Assembly (NCBI RefSeq): GCF_023101765.2
Contig: NC_064221.1
Coordinates: forward strand, 9,171,465 to 9,235,464
Length of the DNA: 64,000 bases
Origin: Spodoptera frugiperda
Lineage: Eukaryota; Arthropoda; Insecta; Lepidoptera; Noctuidae
Direction: 5' to 3'
The notes under the pieces are model-generated. The model was not told the origin of the DNA. It ran no database searches and saw nothing but the letters and a program-made list of their open reading frames with translations. Below are positions 20,981 to 31,732 of this stretch, one piece after another. The translations under genes and the position numbers were made by a program. Within the stretch, counting starts at the first letter, position 1, and each line of letters opens with the position of its first letter.

Positions 20981-22870
20981 TACTATAACAGCAGCTGCAT
21001 TTATTCTTTTTGATTCATATGTCAAAAATAATGCAGGAAGAGATGTCGTCATCAGAAAACAGCTGCTGACTTATTTTATTTTTTTGCCCGCTGCGTTTTA
21101 ACCACATAGTAAGTGTCGAATGTATTTTTCACCATTCGTAATTAGCTGTAACCCGGCCAAATTAGTCCCCAAATTCTTAAAAATCTTTCAGTCAAGGCCG
21201 GGAAAAATAGGTAACCAATTTCGATTTTAACCATCACTCCACTGTCGACAAAGAGCAGTATGCCGTAACTGTCGTTAGTATACCGCCGAGGATAGAATTC
21301 ATAAAACCAAATTTTGCCAACACCGAAATAAATTAGTAGAATGTTGGTCGTTTTGAGATCTGTTCCGTGTTTGCCAAACATTTGTTTACTATATTGTCTG
21401 CATTATATTGTAGTTCATGAACGTACTCCATTACTAGGAATACGGTATCTGGTGTTTCTGATTGATTTAAAATTGTATTTGTGATTTCTTGCCATATTTT
21501 ATTTACCACGATCTCATGCCCTGTGACAATGTTGATACTTCATCTCCATCAGTAGATCAAGTTCTCTCTCTGTGTGTCCTCTATGTCGCTGTTTGCTTGT
21601 CGCTTGCTCTATTTTTTTTTAGGTGTGGCAAATTTTTTATATGTTATTCATTAAGCAAATTTAACAAACACGTATTTTTTCTTTTTGTTACGTTCAGTAC
21701 AAAAAACTAAAGTTATGACCGATGAAAGATATCCAATGCAAAACATGTTATGCTCGGCTATCAATGAGAGTGGCGCGCGCCGTGCGGCCGTTGTTTGTCC
21801 GCGTAGTAGTGGCGACCGCGTGCCGTACCTACAGCACGCGGCGACTGACCGCTAATGCCTACAAGTAGCTAGTTTAGTGTTTAGTTTTCTTTAAGGTATT
21901 AAATCCAATTTTCCCTTCATACTTTGTAGGGCTTAGGACCTTCAAAATGCAAAAAAGTAGGCAAGTAGGTACCTATCATTAAATTTAGTTTATTACATAA
22001 TACATGAAATGCGTACACGAATTATCCGAGATTAGTAAAAAAATTTAATAAACTACGATAGACATTAAGCATGCTTACCTACTTTCTGCATTAACGCGTA
22101 TTTAAAAAATTGGAATCAAGTGAGTATTTACAATAATATTCGATCAAGATTGTTTTACTTACAGATTAAAATTGTGTCCTTTCCACTATCACTAATCACT
22201 GTACTCTAATAAATTAATTGTTCAAAATGAAATCCGTTTCGTTCTAGGCATAATCGTGCACGTTTACGTAAATTGTCATTCAGTTTATTTAAAACGTTAG
22301 TGTCATTTTTCACATAATTAAACGCGTACATTATTTTGGCTTCGACTTTGGGCCTCTTCGATGTACACCCGGCGTTTTACCTCGCCCCAGAGATAAAAAT
22401 CACAGGGAGTAAGATCCGGTGACCTAGCCGGCCACGGGATCGGTCCACCGCGGCCTATCCAGTTCTCTCCGTATTTGTTATTTCAATAATCGCGTACACT
22501 TGCCGCATAATGTGGCGGAGCGCCGTCGTGCTGGTAATAAAAATTATTTAAATAACCCAGTGGAACGTCTTCTATTAAACTCTCAATAGTGGTACTTATC
22601 ATTTCTCAATACCTTTGTCCAGTCAGTGGGCCGTCGATAAAAACGGGACCAATTATTTTATTATTCATTATTCCCGCCCAGACGTTCGCACTAAAGCGCA
22701 CGCAGTTAATGATGAAAACGTGTTGTATTGCCGTTATAGAACGAGCCATGCCACCCCAAAAAAAATGTTCCTGTATAACACCGTATGTTCCCTCATCAAC
22801 TCTATTGACAACTTTCAAATCCTCAATCAACCTTCAGTTCTGTAAAACTAGGTGAAAGGAAGTTTGGGCA
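20981..22870 (-). pseudogene. CDK11-like kinase pseudogene split by mariner-derived element
   Basis: Minus-strand remnant in two parts. The N-lobe (VVNRVDEGTYGVI) lies at 22776-22860 and stops at the TA where the transposon inserted. After the element, the kinase resumes at about 21610 with (R)ASDKQT and continues as degraded hinge, catalytic (GTDLKTTNILL, HRD lost), and C-lobe pieces (LIWPGYS near 21150) to about 20985. Stops and deletions throughout. Confidence 0.75.
21612..22775 (-). mobile_element. Non-autonomous mariner-derived element (copy 1)
   Basis: About 1.16 kb. The right end, read inward on the minus strand, is TACAGGAACATTTTTTTTGG, followed by GGTGGCAAAATTTT; the left end has TTTTTTTTTAGGTGTGGCAA, so inverted ends match, though the outer TACAGG of the left end is lost. 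Inside are minus-strand remains of the same transposase as at 9253-10378 (VWAGI, FIDGPL, PPHYAAS, GRGGP) with frameshifts and missing N-terminus, and a GC-rich stretch near 21770-21860. It sits in a kinase pseudogene at a TA. A second copy lies at 36580-37741. Confidence 0.75.
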
Positions 22871-23860
22871 ACCTCAGTATCTGGTGTCTCTGCTTGATTT
22901 GTTGATTTTATTTGCGATTCCACCAGAATCTCCAACATTCTTTTTAACTGATTCTAGTCAGATGTACCGGGAAACAGGCTGGAAGTTACTTAATTTGCTA
23001 ATATACATCCGACACTCCACATGTGTATAGGAGTGCCGTATGTTTTGCTAAGTAGCAGTAGTTCTGGCGCATGGTACCGGCGTGTTACCATACCAGGCGT
23101 ATCTTGTTGATGAGGGAATTCATATTCTCGGGCCATCCCAGAATCTGCCACTTTCAGTACACCTTTGTTCGATAGCAAGATATTGCTTGTTTTGAGGTCA
23201 CGATGCATCACGTGATGGTCATGAAGGTGTTGTACCGCCCTCAACAGTTGCTTCATTAAGCATTTCACGTGTTCTACAGAAAACAATTGCTTGTTGCTGT
23301 GCATTGTCTGCATGAAAGTTTTAAGGTCGTAGACAACGAGCTCCATGACTATAAACACTTATTCGCTTCTGGAACTCGACGCTAGTCCGCGGCCTGCGAC
23401 GATATTAGGATGCTGCATTTTATGCAATATCTCTCTCCGAGCGGCGATGGTGTATCCTTCCCTTTCATTGATGTTAAGTTTGAGATGTTTGACGACGAGT
23501 TCTCCGTTGTTTGTCCTTGGCTTCCATGGATAATTCTGAATGACTCCTTCGTCGATTTTGTAGAGATATTGGAACTCGTCTACAGATCGACAACTCTGGA
23601 ACGCCGGATGGAAGGGAGATTCAGCATCAACTGTCTTGCTTTTGTTTTTTTTCCGCTTCGTAACGTCTTTTGTTTTGTGATTATTTTTTTTCTCTTCGGT
23701 ATTTTGTTCTTGATATTCTGTCCGTTGCTGCCTTTTTAAAACCACTTTTGTTGTTACGTGGCTTCTGATTACAGCTTGAGTTACGGTCTGCGTAAGGAGT
23801 TAGAAATTTTTTAAACTTACTGATATTTTGAAATTTGTCCACATTGAAGCCATGACTTAA
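22871..23860 (-). pseudogene. CDK11-like kinase pseudogene
   Basis: N-lobe 23359-23745 (FQYLYKIDEG then KHLKLNINEREGYTIAARRE) carries small deletions that remove the alanine-lysine motif register, and a single TAA separates it from the open stretch 22990-23358 (VFIVMELVVYDL, HRDLKTSN, VADSGMARE instead of DFG, VTRRYHAPE). DFG is changed to DSG and the frame ends at WSVGCILAN. A junction segment (TPDTEVAQTSFHL) then leads into the next pseudogene. The upstream N-terminal tail reaches about 23860. Confidence 0.8.
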
Positions 23861-23929
23861 TTTACAATAATGTAGTCAATCTAATTAATAAAAATTAAAC
23901 AACAATCTCTTCACTTTTCGAAGGTACCA

Positions 23930-24420
23930 AAGGATGAACTTGAGTGAGAGGTGAGATTGTCTTCCGTGCCAGTGCCGAAGTACTGCTTGTCGTCTCTCGG
24001 GTCAGAGCCGGAGTACTGCTTGACGTACTCTTACCCCAGCAATATCAGGACCATGGCCGGCTCCATGGCTATTGTGTCTCCATCGCCATATTATCCTCCA
24101 CGTTGATTGTTATAAAATGTTTTAAAGCAACGACGTCCCCTGTTTGCTTGTCGCTTCCTCGTTAACGACTCTGTATGTTGCTTCATCAATTTTTGAGAAA
24201 TTGAAACTTCTCAATCGAGCTACGGTTCTGAAATGTGGTGTTTGTCGACGTCATATTTTTTCAGATTTTTCTTCTTGATTTGTTGATGATGATTAAATCA
24301 CCGCCGGTATGTTTAGTGTTTTCTCCCATTATATTGTTTTTGTATGTCTTTGTTTTGATATGGCGGTGTGTCACAGACCAATTTTCTTCTGATGGCATGA
24401 TTTGCGTGCGAAAATGTATT
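23930..24420 (-). pseudogene. CDK11-like kinase pseudogene: N-lobe joined to C-terminal tail
   Basis: Minus strand. An N-lobe of the 384-codon type (FQFLKN then DEATYRVV, VALKHFI near 24110-24230) is joined directly to a C-terminal tail at 23940-24060 (MEPAMVLILL, then repeats KQYSGSDPRDD and KQYFGTGTEDN). The whole catalytic centre is missing. A closely similar remnant lies at 40200-40700. Confidence 0.7.
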
Positions 24421-24421
24421 A

Positions 24422-25576
24422 TTACGTCGCACCGTCATCGTTGTCCGATGTACCAACGGAAGATCTTGAAGCGGAGGTAAGATCTTCTACCGTCTCAGTT
24501 CTGGAGTACTGCTCGTCGTACCATGTGTCAGAGCCGGAGTACTGCTGGTCATTTCCCGAGTCAGAGCCGGAGTACTCTGACCACAGCGACGTCATAAACA
24601 TGGCCGGCTCCACCGCTAACGGCTGCTCGTCAAAGTAAGGGTGCAGCAATGCTTCAGTTGCTGTCGCGCGCATTGTCGGATCATATGTCAACAATTCAAG
24701 CAGCAAAGAAAATCCGTTATCCGTGAGTAGGTCCTGGTTCATCTTCTTGCGCAACCCGCCCGATGGAAACTCGTCGAATATTATATTGCTTGCCAGTGTT
24801 AACTTTGTATAGCCGGGCCAAACTGTGTCTGATGGTGTACCCAGAACCTCGAATATTATTTTTAACTGATCAATTTCGGATGACCCGGGAAACAGAGGCT
24901 GCAAATTCATCAGCTCAGCGAATATGCACCCGACACTCCACATGTCTATGGGAGTGCCGTATGTTTTGCTGCGTAGTAGCAGCTCGGGCGCACGGTACCA
25001 GCGCGTTACCACAACCGGCGTATATTGCTGATAGGGGATATCAAAATCTCGGGCCATTCCGAAATCTGCCACCTTCAGTATGCCATCTTCAGTAATTAGA
25101 ATATTGGATGGTTTGAGATCGCGGTGAAATACACTGCTGTGGTGGAGATATTGAACGGCGGTCAGTAATTGAAGCATGAGGCACTTTACGTGTTCGGGGC
25201 CAAACGCTACTCTGTTGTTACGCATTGTGTGCATTAAACTGTTAATTTCGTTGGGCACATATTCCATAACTAGGAATACCTCGTCACTTCTGGAGCCCAC
25301 CGCGATCTCGTGTCCTGTGACAATATTGATGTGCTCCATTTCCATCAGTAGGTCGAGCTCTCTCTGCGCGGCGATGGAGAATCCGGTCGTCTCATTAATT
25401 TTTTTGAAATGTTTTAGGGCAACAATGTCGCCTGTTTTCTTGTCGCTTCCTCTGTAAACGACTCCAAATGTTCCTTCGTTAACTCTATCGAGAAATTGGA
25501 ACTCCTCAATCGATCTACAGTTCTGTAAATCTAGGTTCACTTCTTCCAACATGTTGAAACTCTTCACAGAATTCAT
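24422..25576 (-). CDS. CDK11-like protein kinase with repeat tail (384 aa)
   Basis: Intact intronless kinase lacking the long basic N-terminus of its relatives: the domain begins by residue 25. Glycine loop NEGTFGVVY (33-41), ATP lysine K55, helix-C Glu74 in SIAAQRE, HRDLKPSN 151-158, DFG 171-173, VVVTRWYRAPE, LGTPSDTVWPGY, EQPLAVEP. After residue 330 comes a tail with three 11-residue repeats (EYSGSDSGNDQ, QYSGSDTWYDE, QYSRTETVEDL) and an acidic end (SDNDDGAT). The tail is rich in Ser, Tyr and Asp. It is a near copy of 40725-41879 and 47482-48594. All catalytic residues are present. Without the basic region its location may differ from the other kinases; this is an inference. Confidence 0.85.
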   Translation of the reverse strand: MNSVKSFNMLEEVNLDLQNCRSIEEFQFLDRVNEGTFGVVYRGSDKKTGDIVALKHFKKINETTGFSIAAQRELDLLMEMEHINIVTGHEIAVGSRSDEVFLVMEYVPNEINSLMHTMRNNRVAFGPEHVKCLMLQLLTAVQYLHHSSVFHRDLKPSNILITEDGILKVADFGMARDFDIPYQQYTPVVVTRWYRAPELLLRSKTYGTPIDMWSVGCIFAELMNLQPLFPGSSEIDQLKIIFEVLGTPSDTVWPGYTKLTLASNIIFDEFPSGGLRKKMNQDLLTDNGFSLLLELLTYDPTMRATATEALLHPYFDEQPLAVEPAMFMTSLWSEYSGSDSGNDQQYSGSDTWYDEQYSRTETVEDLTSASRSSVGTSDNDDGAT

Positions 25577-25621
25577 GATTCACGATTAACGTTCACCAAT
25601 CACTTCTTTATCACAATAGGT

Positions 25622-25682
25622 AGTCACTGTCTGCAGTCGAAACTGTAAGTGTGCACGTATTTGAAAAATCCTCCCTTATATA
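25622..25682 (-). promoter_or_regulatory. Kinase core promoter
   Basis: Minus-strand TATATAA at 25676-25682, 106 bp from the ATG, with CGACTGCAGACAGTGACTAC downstream at about 25620-25640. Confidence 0.65.
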
Positions 25683-26100
25683 GTCCACAGGCCCTATGGA
25701 CTTCTATTGTTCCTTAAATGGATTTTGACCAATATTTGTCTCGTTTTCAGATAAGGATTTTAATAACAATAGGTGATAAGCAAATAATAGAAAATAATTC
25801 TTTACACTTTTTAAAGATAATACATTTATTTTCCCACGCATCCGAATAGATAGTAGAACACAATGAGGTAGTTTTACCTAATGGTAAAATTCAATACTTT
25901 TGTGTGATTTTAAAAACAATAATTAATTTTCTTAGTATTAGTGAGATCAAACGGAGTATCTAGTTTGATTGTTCACAAAAGTGGAGGATATGTTTAAGAA
26001 TCTTATGATTATTTCTCTTTTTTGAATTTTGTACTTACTGCAAGTAATGAATATGTTATAGATAAAGTGTAACTGTCGAATATCCAAGTGAAACATTGTG
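25683..26100. other. Shared kinase upstream flank
   Basis: Non-coding. The blocks GATAAGGATTTTAATAACAA and GATAAGCAAATAATAGAAAA recur upstream of the kinases at 30874, 41879, 48594 and 55567. This extends the duplicated unit to about 300-400 bp beyond the TATA box. Confidence 0.6.
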
Positions 26101-26230
26101 AGGAACTGGAAGAAAGAATATATTGATTATCTGGGTTTTATAAAGAATTTTCAGTTTCATATCGCCGTGCAAAGCTTTCAAAACACTTGCATATTTATAT
26201 TAAGACAAATAATTCTGGAATTGTTTGCCT
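26100..26230 (+). pseudogene. Gustatory receptor exon fragment
   Basis: Encodes YLGFIKNFQFHIAVQSFQNTC-like sequence, matching the third exon of the receptor genes (compare HQYEKFYIAVQKVHDTC at 59600-59680). The start of the exon is joined to a relic of the exon 1 end (GTGAGGAACTGGAAG). No other receptor exons are adjacent. Confidence 0.6.
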
Positions 26231-26244
26231 ATTATTTCTCAATA

Positions 26245-26800
26245 TCAGATAAATGTTTAAGAATATTGGGCCAATAATGCTCCCTTGTGCAACTCCATAA
26301 ATTAAACATTTTGTTCACTAATGTGTTAGTTATATCCATACTACAATTATATACCCGTGCGTACGGCGCGTCGTGTTCCGCGCGCGCTTCAAAGAGCCAT
26401 CAGACCACCACAGATGGGGCCCAGCAGGGTTGATGCCTGATCCGGAGCTGCGGACTACCTAGCGGGTTTACCGGGGCTCCGGCTCGAAAAGCAGGAGTAG
26501 GAACGGGGTGGTTTTTAGTCAGTAAGAGTCTGACACTCCCTCTCGCCCCGAGAAAAGTCAATGGATGATTTTCCCCATCAAAAAAAAAAAATACTACAAT
26601 TGTATCAGAAAATCATTGATTAATAAGTTTCAAAAAGCGGTTCACGTTGACTTTAAAAGCATTTCTAAGAATTCAGGCCTATTCAATATTTTATCGCTTA
26701 CAACAGGCGAGATAGTGGTCAAAGGCCTACAATTAGCAATAACAATTATAAGGTGACTACGTGACATATCGATGGCCTTGAGAAATCTTCATACATTTGT
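26245..26800 (-). mobile_element. Reverse transcriptase remnant of a non-LTR element
   Basis: Minus-strand relics read VAQGSIIGPIF near 26255-26310 (a degraded VPQGS..GP reverse transcriptase motif) and a FDHYL-type piece near 26710. The same remnant lies beside receptor exon 3 at 43020-43250. It is interrupted by the retroposon at 26349-26590. Confidence 0.55.
26349..26590 (+). mobile_element. Poly(A) retroposon (SINE-like) with target duplication
   Basis: A 242 bp insert ending in an A run and flanked by exact 11 bp direct repeats ATACTACAATT (26338-26348 and 26591-26601). The paralogous site near 43100 lacks the insert. The body contains CCGGAGCTGCGGACTACC and GGGGCTCCGGCTC; related copies lie at about 35830-36085 and, partially, at 11705-11800. 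Short length, A tail and no coding capacity suggest a SINE or a 3' end of a LINE. Confidence 0.8.
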
Positions 26801-26999
26801 GTCGGTTAAACGATAAAGCTTAACTTATTATTATTATTGACTAGGGGGGCTGTTGTAGTATTGTTTCGACTTCTGAGAACCAATAACAATGGTTAACTAA
26901 CGTTCATATAATAAGCTGACTGATGGCTCAACATACTCTCCGCGGCAAAGCGGTCTTCTACGTATTTTTCTAGGATAATGTCCAGGATAATCTATCTTC

Positions 27000-28020
27000 T
27001 ATCTATACTTATAATAAATCTGTAGAGAGGTCAATTCTGTACATGAAATATATTTATAAAATAATTATCAGCGGGTGATTAGTGATCGATACTGACGTAC
27101 CAAAAATGCAATGAGGAATAATTTTTGTCTGTCTGTCTGTCTGTTCTGTCTGTCTATCCATGTCTGTCTGTATGTTCTTTATAGAAATAAAAACCACTCG
27201 ACAGATTTCAACGAAACTTGGTACAATTGTTCTTCATACTCCTGGGCAGGTTATAGTATCACGCTACGATCAATAGGAGCACGAGCAGTGAAGGGAAATG
27301 TTGGGAAAACAGGAGAATTTACTCCATATTTTAAGCTTTCCGTCGTGCTTGCAACCTGTAATCGGTTAAAGCTACACAGAAATAATGTATGACAGAAATG
27401 TTCTCCTTAAAATAGTTTAAAAAATATTCTACGAGAGCAAATGTCTATCTCTTATGTTACTCACAATAACTTTCTATAACTCCCGAAATAGCTTAGCAGT
27501 TCGGAGCTTTCTGATTATATTTGTCTACTCTTACGTTTATAACACATTCATTCATTCATTCATATTAGAATAAATCTGTAGAAGGGTCAATTCTGTACAT
27601 TGAAAATATTGAAAGAATAAATAGCAGGGGGTGTTACTGGATCGATACTAAACCCAAATATGTGATTAAATTTTTTTTTGTCTGTCTGTCTGTGTGTTCA
27701 GGCATCACGTGAAAACTAACGGTTCGATTTCGATGAAACTTGGTATAATTATACCTTATTATTCTGGGCATAAAATAGGATACTTTTTATCCTGGAAAAA
27801 TACGTAGAAAAAAAACTTTATTTTTCAGTTTTATTCTACAGAACGCGAGCTCAACAGCAGTATTAGAGGGATCTCCTTAATTATTATGGGTCTCGCCGTA
27901 TTTGGATCTAATAGATATTTATAAGATGTCATTGTCAGAGTTACTCAAAATGGAGAAATAAAACTTCCAGCGAAGACCGACATCCGCGCGGACGGAGTCG
28001 CGGGCGGAAGCTAGTAAGTG
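27000..28020 (+). repeat. Dispersed lepidopteran-type repeat
   Basis: Contains a TCTG microsatellite (27128-27175), the block AACGAAACTTGGTACAATTG near 27210, a partial second unit starting near 27570 with a TGTCTGTC run, the block GATGAAACTTGGTATAATTA and an end GCGGACGGAGTCGCGGGCGG. It recurs at 44420-45480, and a shorter inverted piece lies at 28020-28280. No coding region. The class is uncertain (Helitron-like or another non-autonomous family). Confidence 0.6.
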
Positions 28021-28299
28021 TATAATTTTACCAAGTTCATTGAAATCGAACCGTTAGTTTTCACGTGATGCCTGAACATACAGTCAGACACAAAAAAATT
28101 ATCTCATATTTGGGTTTGGTATCGATCCAGTGCCTTTTTTTCAATATTTTTAATGTACAGAATTAACCCTTCTACAATTTATTACAATTTGTATCTATGT
28201 ATAAAATTGACCCTTCTAAGATTTATTATAATTTGTATCTATGTATAAAATTATTACCCTTCAACAGATTTATTATATGTTAGATTTTTTAACATTCGT

Positions 28300-28860
28300 A
28301 TAACAGTTTGACATGTCGACTGGAAAGAGACCCAAGCTTTTTGTCTTGTCGCTACCGTCGCACCTGACAACGTTGTTCTGTGCACGTGCGTAGGTCACGT
28401 AGGCCACATAGGATACGATGACGTAGCTCACGTAGCGCCTGAACCTGCCGCCTGGAATGTGCGCGTCGCCTCCTTGGTTGGATTTCCTCTAACCATTGTA
28501 TAAAAATGAAAACAACCAAACGTATTCAACAAAAATCTTCTTCAAATATTAGATTAATGGAAACAGTGGACAAAGATGTGCAGTCAATACTGTTGCCTCT
28601 GAACAGACTGCTGTATATCATGTGCTGTCCAAAATATCAGATCAAAAATAACTTTGTTTGCCCTAACAGTGTCCTTATCAAATGTGTTTCATTTATCACT
28701 AGCATAATGTGTATGTTCTCGTACACATACACTTTCTACACATCTCATGACGTGGGCTTTTTATTTGTAAATCCTAATTTAGAATCATTTCTAGTTTTTT
28801 TACACACCAGTAATTTTATTACTTCGCCTGCGTTCCCATGGGATAAAAAGTCATAATTAT
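28300..28860 (+). pseudogene. Gustatory receptor 5' fragment with upstream region
   Basis: The open stretch from ATG 28506 encodes the N-terminal part of a receptor: ETVDKDVQSILLPLNRLLYI, MCCPKYQIKNNFVCPN, and the first transmembrane segment (CVSFITSIMCMFSYTYTFY). It ends at NPNLESF, where homologous copies continue, after an internal deletion at HTS/NFITSPAFP. No further exons follow before the next kinase. The 200 bp upstream is conserved in front of the fragments at 43975 and 53187 (GACGTAGCTCACGTAGCG), so a promoter was probably copied too. Confidence 0.75.
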
Positions 28861-29700
28861 TTCAGTGTGTTGGAAGCATTCTTAATTGAATTTTAAATAA
28901 TATGAATACCACGTCTTTAATTTTTCGAGGATGTATTAGTCCGGTCAAGTTAGCATCAAAAATAGGGGTAAGGTTACATTGATTCGCACCTTCCTAAAAA
29001 TTGGCATGGTTGTTGGGAACCCTATTATACACAATTTGTCAATTATCCACATCAATCCGGAGTGTGAAAAAAATTATTCAAGGTCAAATGTTGCAAAAAT
29101 CGGTTTTTTGAGTTTTTCAGCTAAACGGTAAGTTTTATAATAAAAATAGGTGAGACAAAAAGATTCATTGCAATTATCTATAAAAATTGTTCCTACACAT
29201 TTTTTCCTAAGAATCACCATTTCGAAGATACAGCGATGCAAAATGTTGAAAAAGTTGTATTCTTCATAATATGCACACGTTTCCGCGCCACCCGTGAGGT
29301 AGTGTACATGGCGCGTTTTTTTTTACGTGGTTTCCCCGGTAGGCCTATTCCACGATCTATTGTGCTTCTGTTAAGTTAAAAAGCTATTATATTAAATTGA
29401 AAATGGTACTATTGTAAATAACAAGAGCGGTGTAAGTAATGTGTAAATTAAGAAAATTATTCGTCTGATAGATACTCTTCTAATGGAACATAATCCAGAC
29501 TGTCTTGCTCTTCTTCTTCTTTTTCTTATTGCTGGGTACAAATAAATTGTTCAAAGAGCGATGCATCAGATGTCTCCCCGTCTATATCGTAAGAATCCTC
29601 TTCTACTGGCTATTCAACATTGGAGCACGATTGGCCTCGACAACTAATCTCTAATTATGTGAGTGCAACTTGAGCCAGAGCCAAGAACCTCAGCCGTGCG
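28861..29700. other. Duplicated non-coding block with acidic-ORF relic
   Basis: About 800 bp recurring almost unchanged at 53580-54400. It contains probable transposon-end DNA (GTAAGGTTACATTGATTCGC near 28970) and, on the minus strand at about 29460-29615, a short acidic coding relic (DIDGETSDASLFEQF, YVPLEEYLSDE) interrupted by a stop in this copy. No family recognised. Confidence 0.55.
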
Positions 29701-29707
29701 TGAGAGC

Positions 29708-30874
29708 TCAGCGAGCGGACGACGTCATGAACATGGCCGGCTCCATCGCCACCGGCTGCTCGTTGAAATATGGGTGCTCTAACGCAGCGGCTGCTGTGAT
29801 TCTTTGTGAAGGATCGTAAGTCAGAAAACCATGCAGCAAAGATAGCCCTTCTTTTGATAGTAGTTCACGACTTATCATTTTGCGCAACTCGCCCGGAGGA
29901 TAGTCGTCGAACGTAATCATTTGTACCATTGGTGATTCGCTGTAACCCGGCCAAATGGAGTCTGAAGGCGTCCCCAAAGCCATAAATATCTTGGTGATCT
30001 GGTCCAACTCAGATGTACCGGGAAACAGGGGCAGCAATGTTAGCAATTCCGCGAATAAGCACCCAACACTCCACATGTCGACAGGCGAGAAGTATTCGTT
30101 AAAAAGCAGCAAAAGTTCAGGTGCCCGATACCAGCGCGTAACTACGTCTGGCGTATATTGCCCAGGAGGGAATTTATAGTTTCGGGCCTTGCCAAAATCT
30201 GCCACTTTCAGCACACCTTCGTTCGACAACAAGATATTGCTTGTTTGTAGATCACAGTGTATGACGTGATGATCATGAAGGTGTTGTACTGCCTTCAACA
30301 ACTGCTTCATCAGGCATTTCACCTGTTCTACTGAAAACAGTTGCTGGTTACTTTGCATTGTCTCCATGAAAGTCTTCAAGTCGTAGTCAATGAGCTCCAT
30401 GACTATGAATACTTGGTCACATCTGGAACTCGACGCTAGTCCTCGGCCTGCGACAATATTGGGATGCTTCATCCTCAGCAACATACCAAGCTCCCTCCGA
30501 GCGGCGATGGAGTATCCTTCCCTTTCATTAATCTTTTTGAGTTGTTTGAGGGCAACAATTTCACCCGTCCGTTTGTCTTTGGCGGCATGGATCACTCCGA
30601 ATACTCCTTCATCAACTCTGTTGAGATATGTGAACTCGTCCACAGATCGAACAGATCGCCAACGCTGGTACGACGGACGGATAGGAGATTTAGCACCAGT
30701 AGTTCGTTGTTCTTCTTGTGTATTCCTCTTGGACGTCTTGTGCTTGTGATTCTGTTTTTCCGTCGGTCTTTTGTTTTTGTAAACTCTGCCCTTTGCAGTT
30801 TTTTTCAAACCGCTTTTGCGAGACGAAGAATCATCTCGAACTCCAACTGACGTTTGGTTGTTCACAGAAACCAT
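29708..30874 (-). CDS. CDK11-like kinase with altered catalytic loop (388 aa)
   Basis: Intact intronless frame. N-terminal basic region (KNKRPTEK, KHKTSKR), kinase domain about 82-370. Glycine loop DEGVFG, ATP lysine K110 (VALKQL), helix-C Glu in SIAARRE, DFG 226-228 and VVTRWYRAPE are present. The catalytic loop reads HCDLQTSN (206-213) in place of HRDLKTSN: the catalytic Asp remains, the HRD arginine is Cys, and the lysine that contacts the phosphate is Gln. Such kinases may have weak activity or act as a scaffold. The copy at 54401-55567 has the same changes, so they predate the duplication. The neighbour upstream on the minus strand is the kinase at 31733-32959. Confidence 0.8.
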   Translation of the reverse strand: MVSVNNQTSVGVRDDSSSRKSGLKKTAKGRVYKNKRPTEKQNHKHKTSKRNTQEEQRTTGAKSPIRPSYQRWRSVRSVDEFTYLNRVDEGVFGVIHAAKDKRTGEIVALKQLKKINEREGYSIAARRELGMLLRMKHPNIVAGRGLASSSRCDQVFIVMELIDYDLKTFMETMQSNQQLFSVEQVKCLMKQLLKAVQHLHDHHVIHCDLQTSNILLSNEGVLKVADFGKARNYKFPPGQYTPDVVTRWYRAPELLLLFNEYFSPVDMWSVGCLFAELLTLLPLFPGTSELDQITKIFMALGTPSDSIWPGYSESPMVQMITFDDYPPGELRKMISRELLSKEGLSLLHGFLTYDPSQRITAAAALEHPYFNEQPVAMEPAMFMTSSAR

Positions 30875-30924
30875 GATTTAAAGATATTTTAAACCAACAA
30901 TCACTTTACTTCACAATGCGTAGA

Positions 30925-30986
30925 TAGTCACTGTCTGCAGTCGAAACTGTAAGTGTGCACGTTCTTGAAAAAACCTCCCTTATATA
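30925..30986 (-). promoter_or_regulatory. Kinase core promoter
   Basis: Minus-strand TATATAA at 30980-30986, 112 bp from the ATG, with the CGACTGCAGACAGTGACT element between them. Confidence 0.65.
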
Positions 30987-31732
30987 GTCCACGGGCCCTA
31001 TGGATTTCTATTGTTCCCTAAATTGATTTTGACCAATATTTGTAGAATTAGTCTCGTTTTCAGATAAGGATTTTAATAACAATAGGTGATAAGCAAATAA
31101 TAGAAAATAATCCTTTACACCTTTTAAAGATAATACATTTATTTTCCCACGCATCCGAATAGATAAGAGAGCACAATGAGGTAGTTTTACCAAATGGTTA
31201 AATTCAATACATTTTTGTGATTTTAAAAACAATAATTAGTTTTCTTAATATTAGTGAGACAAAGGGACGGTACTACCCGATTGTTCACTAAAGCTTTGGA
31301 GGATATGTTTAAGACTCTGCACTGAAAAGGACGGAGCACATATGTATATAGGTATATACGGCAAATGTCTACAATATTATTATGCTGAACAGTTTGTTTG
31401 ATTTTTGTTAAGGGTATTTCTGTCTTTTTATTTTTCTTCTAGCTAATATATTTCAGTTTGGACAAAAAAAATGCTTACTTTGTTAACATATTTATTACAT
31501 AGTTAGTTATTGCATTACATCATTGATAAATACATAAGAAAGTTAACATAATTATTAATGTACTATATATATTCACTGGAACAAAATCTCAATCGTAATT
31601 TTTATAGGTCGGCAACGCAGCTTTGAACACCTTTATTGTCGCCAATTGCTACCATTCGGTGATTCTCCAGATATTTTGCCGATTCTTTTCATTAAAAAGC
31701 AAGAGCTGGTTCATCAGATAGCCCCATCCGTG
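30987..31732. other. Shared kinase upstream flank and 3' flank
   Basis: Non-coding. 30987-31260 is the common upstream flank of the kinases (GATAAGGATTTTAATAACAA). 31400-31732 is the 3' flank of the kinase at 31733-32959, with a minus-strand AATAAA near 31637-31642. The whole stretch recurs at 55680-56416. Confidence 0.55.

Noticed and set aside
22606..22830. A fused kinase-transposase protein
   Set aside because: The join of VDEGTYGVIQE to transposase residues results from transposon insertion into a pseudogene; the frame holds only short scraps of each.
27120..27180. TCTG repeats as a CRISPR-like or regulatory array
   Set aside because: Simple tetranucleotide microsatellite inside a dispersed repeat; no spacers, and the genome is eukaryotic.
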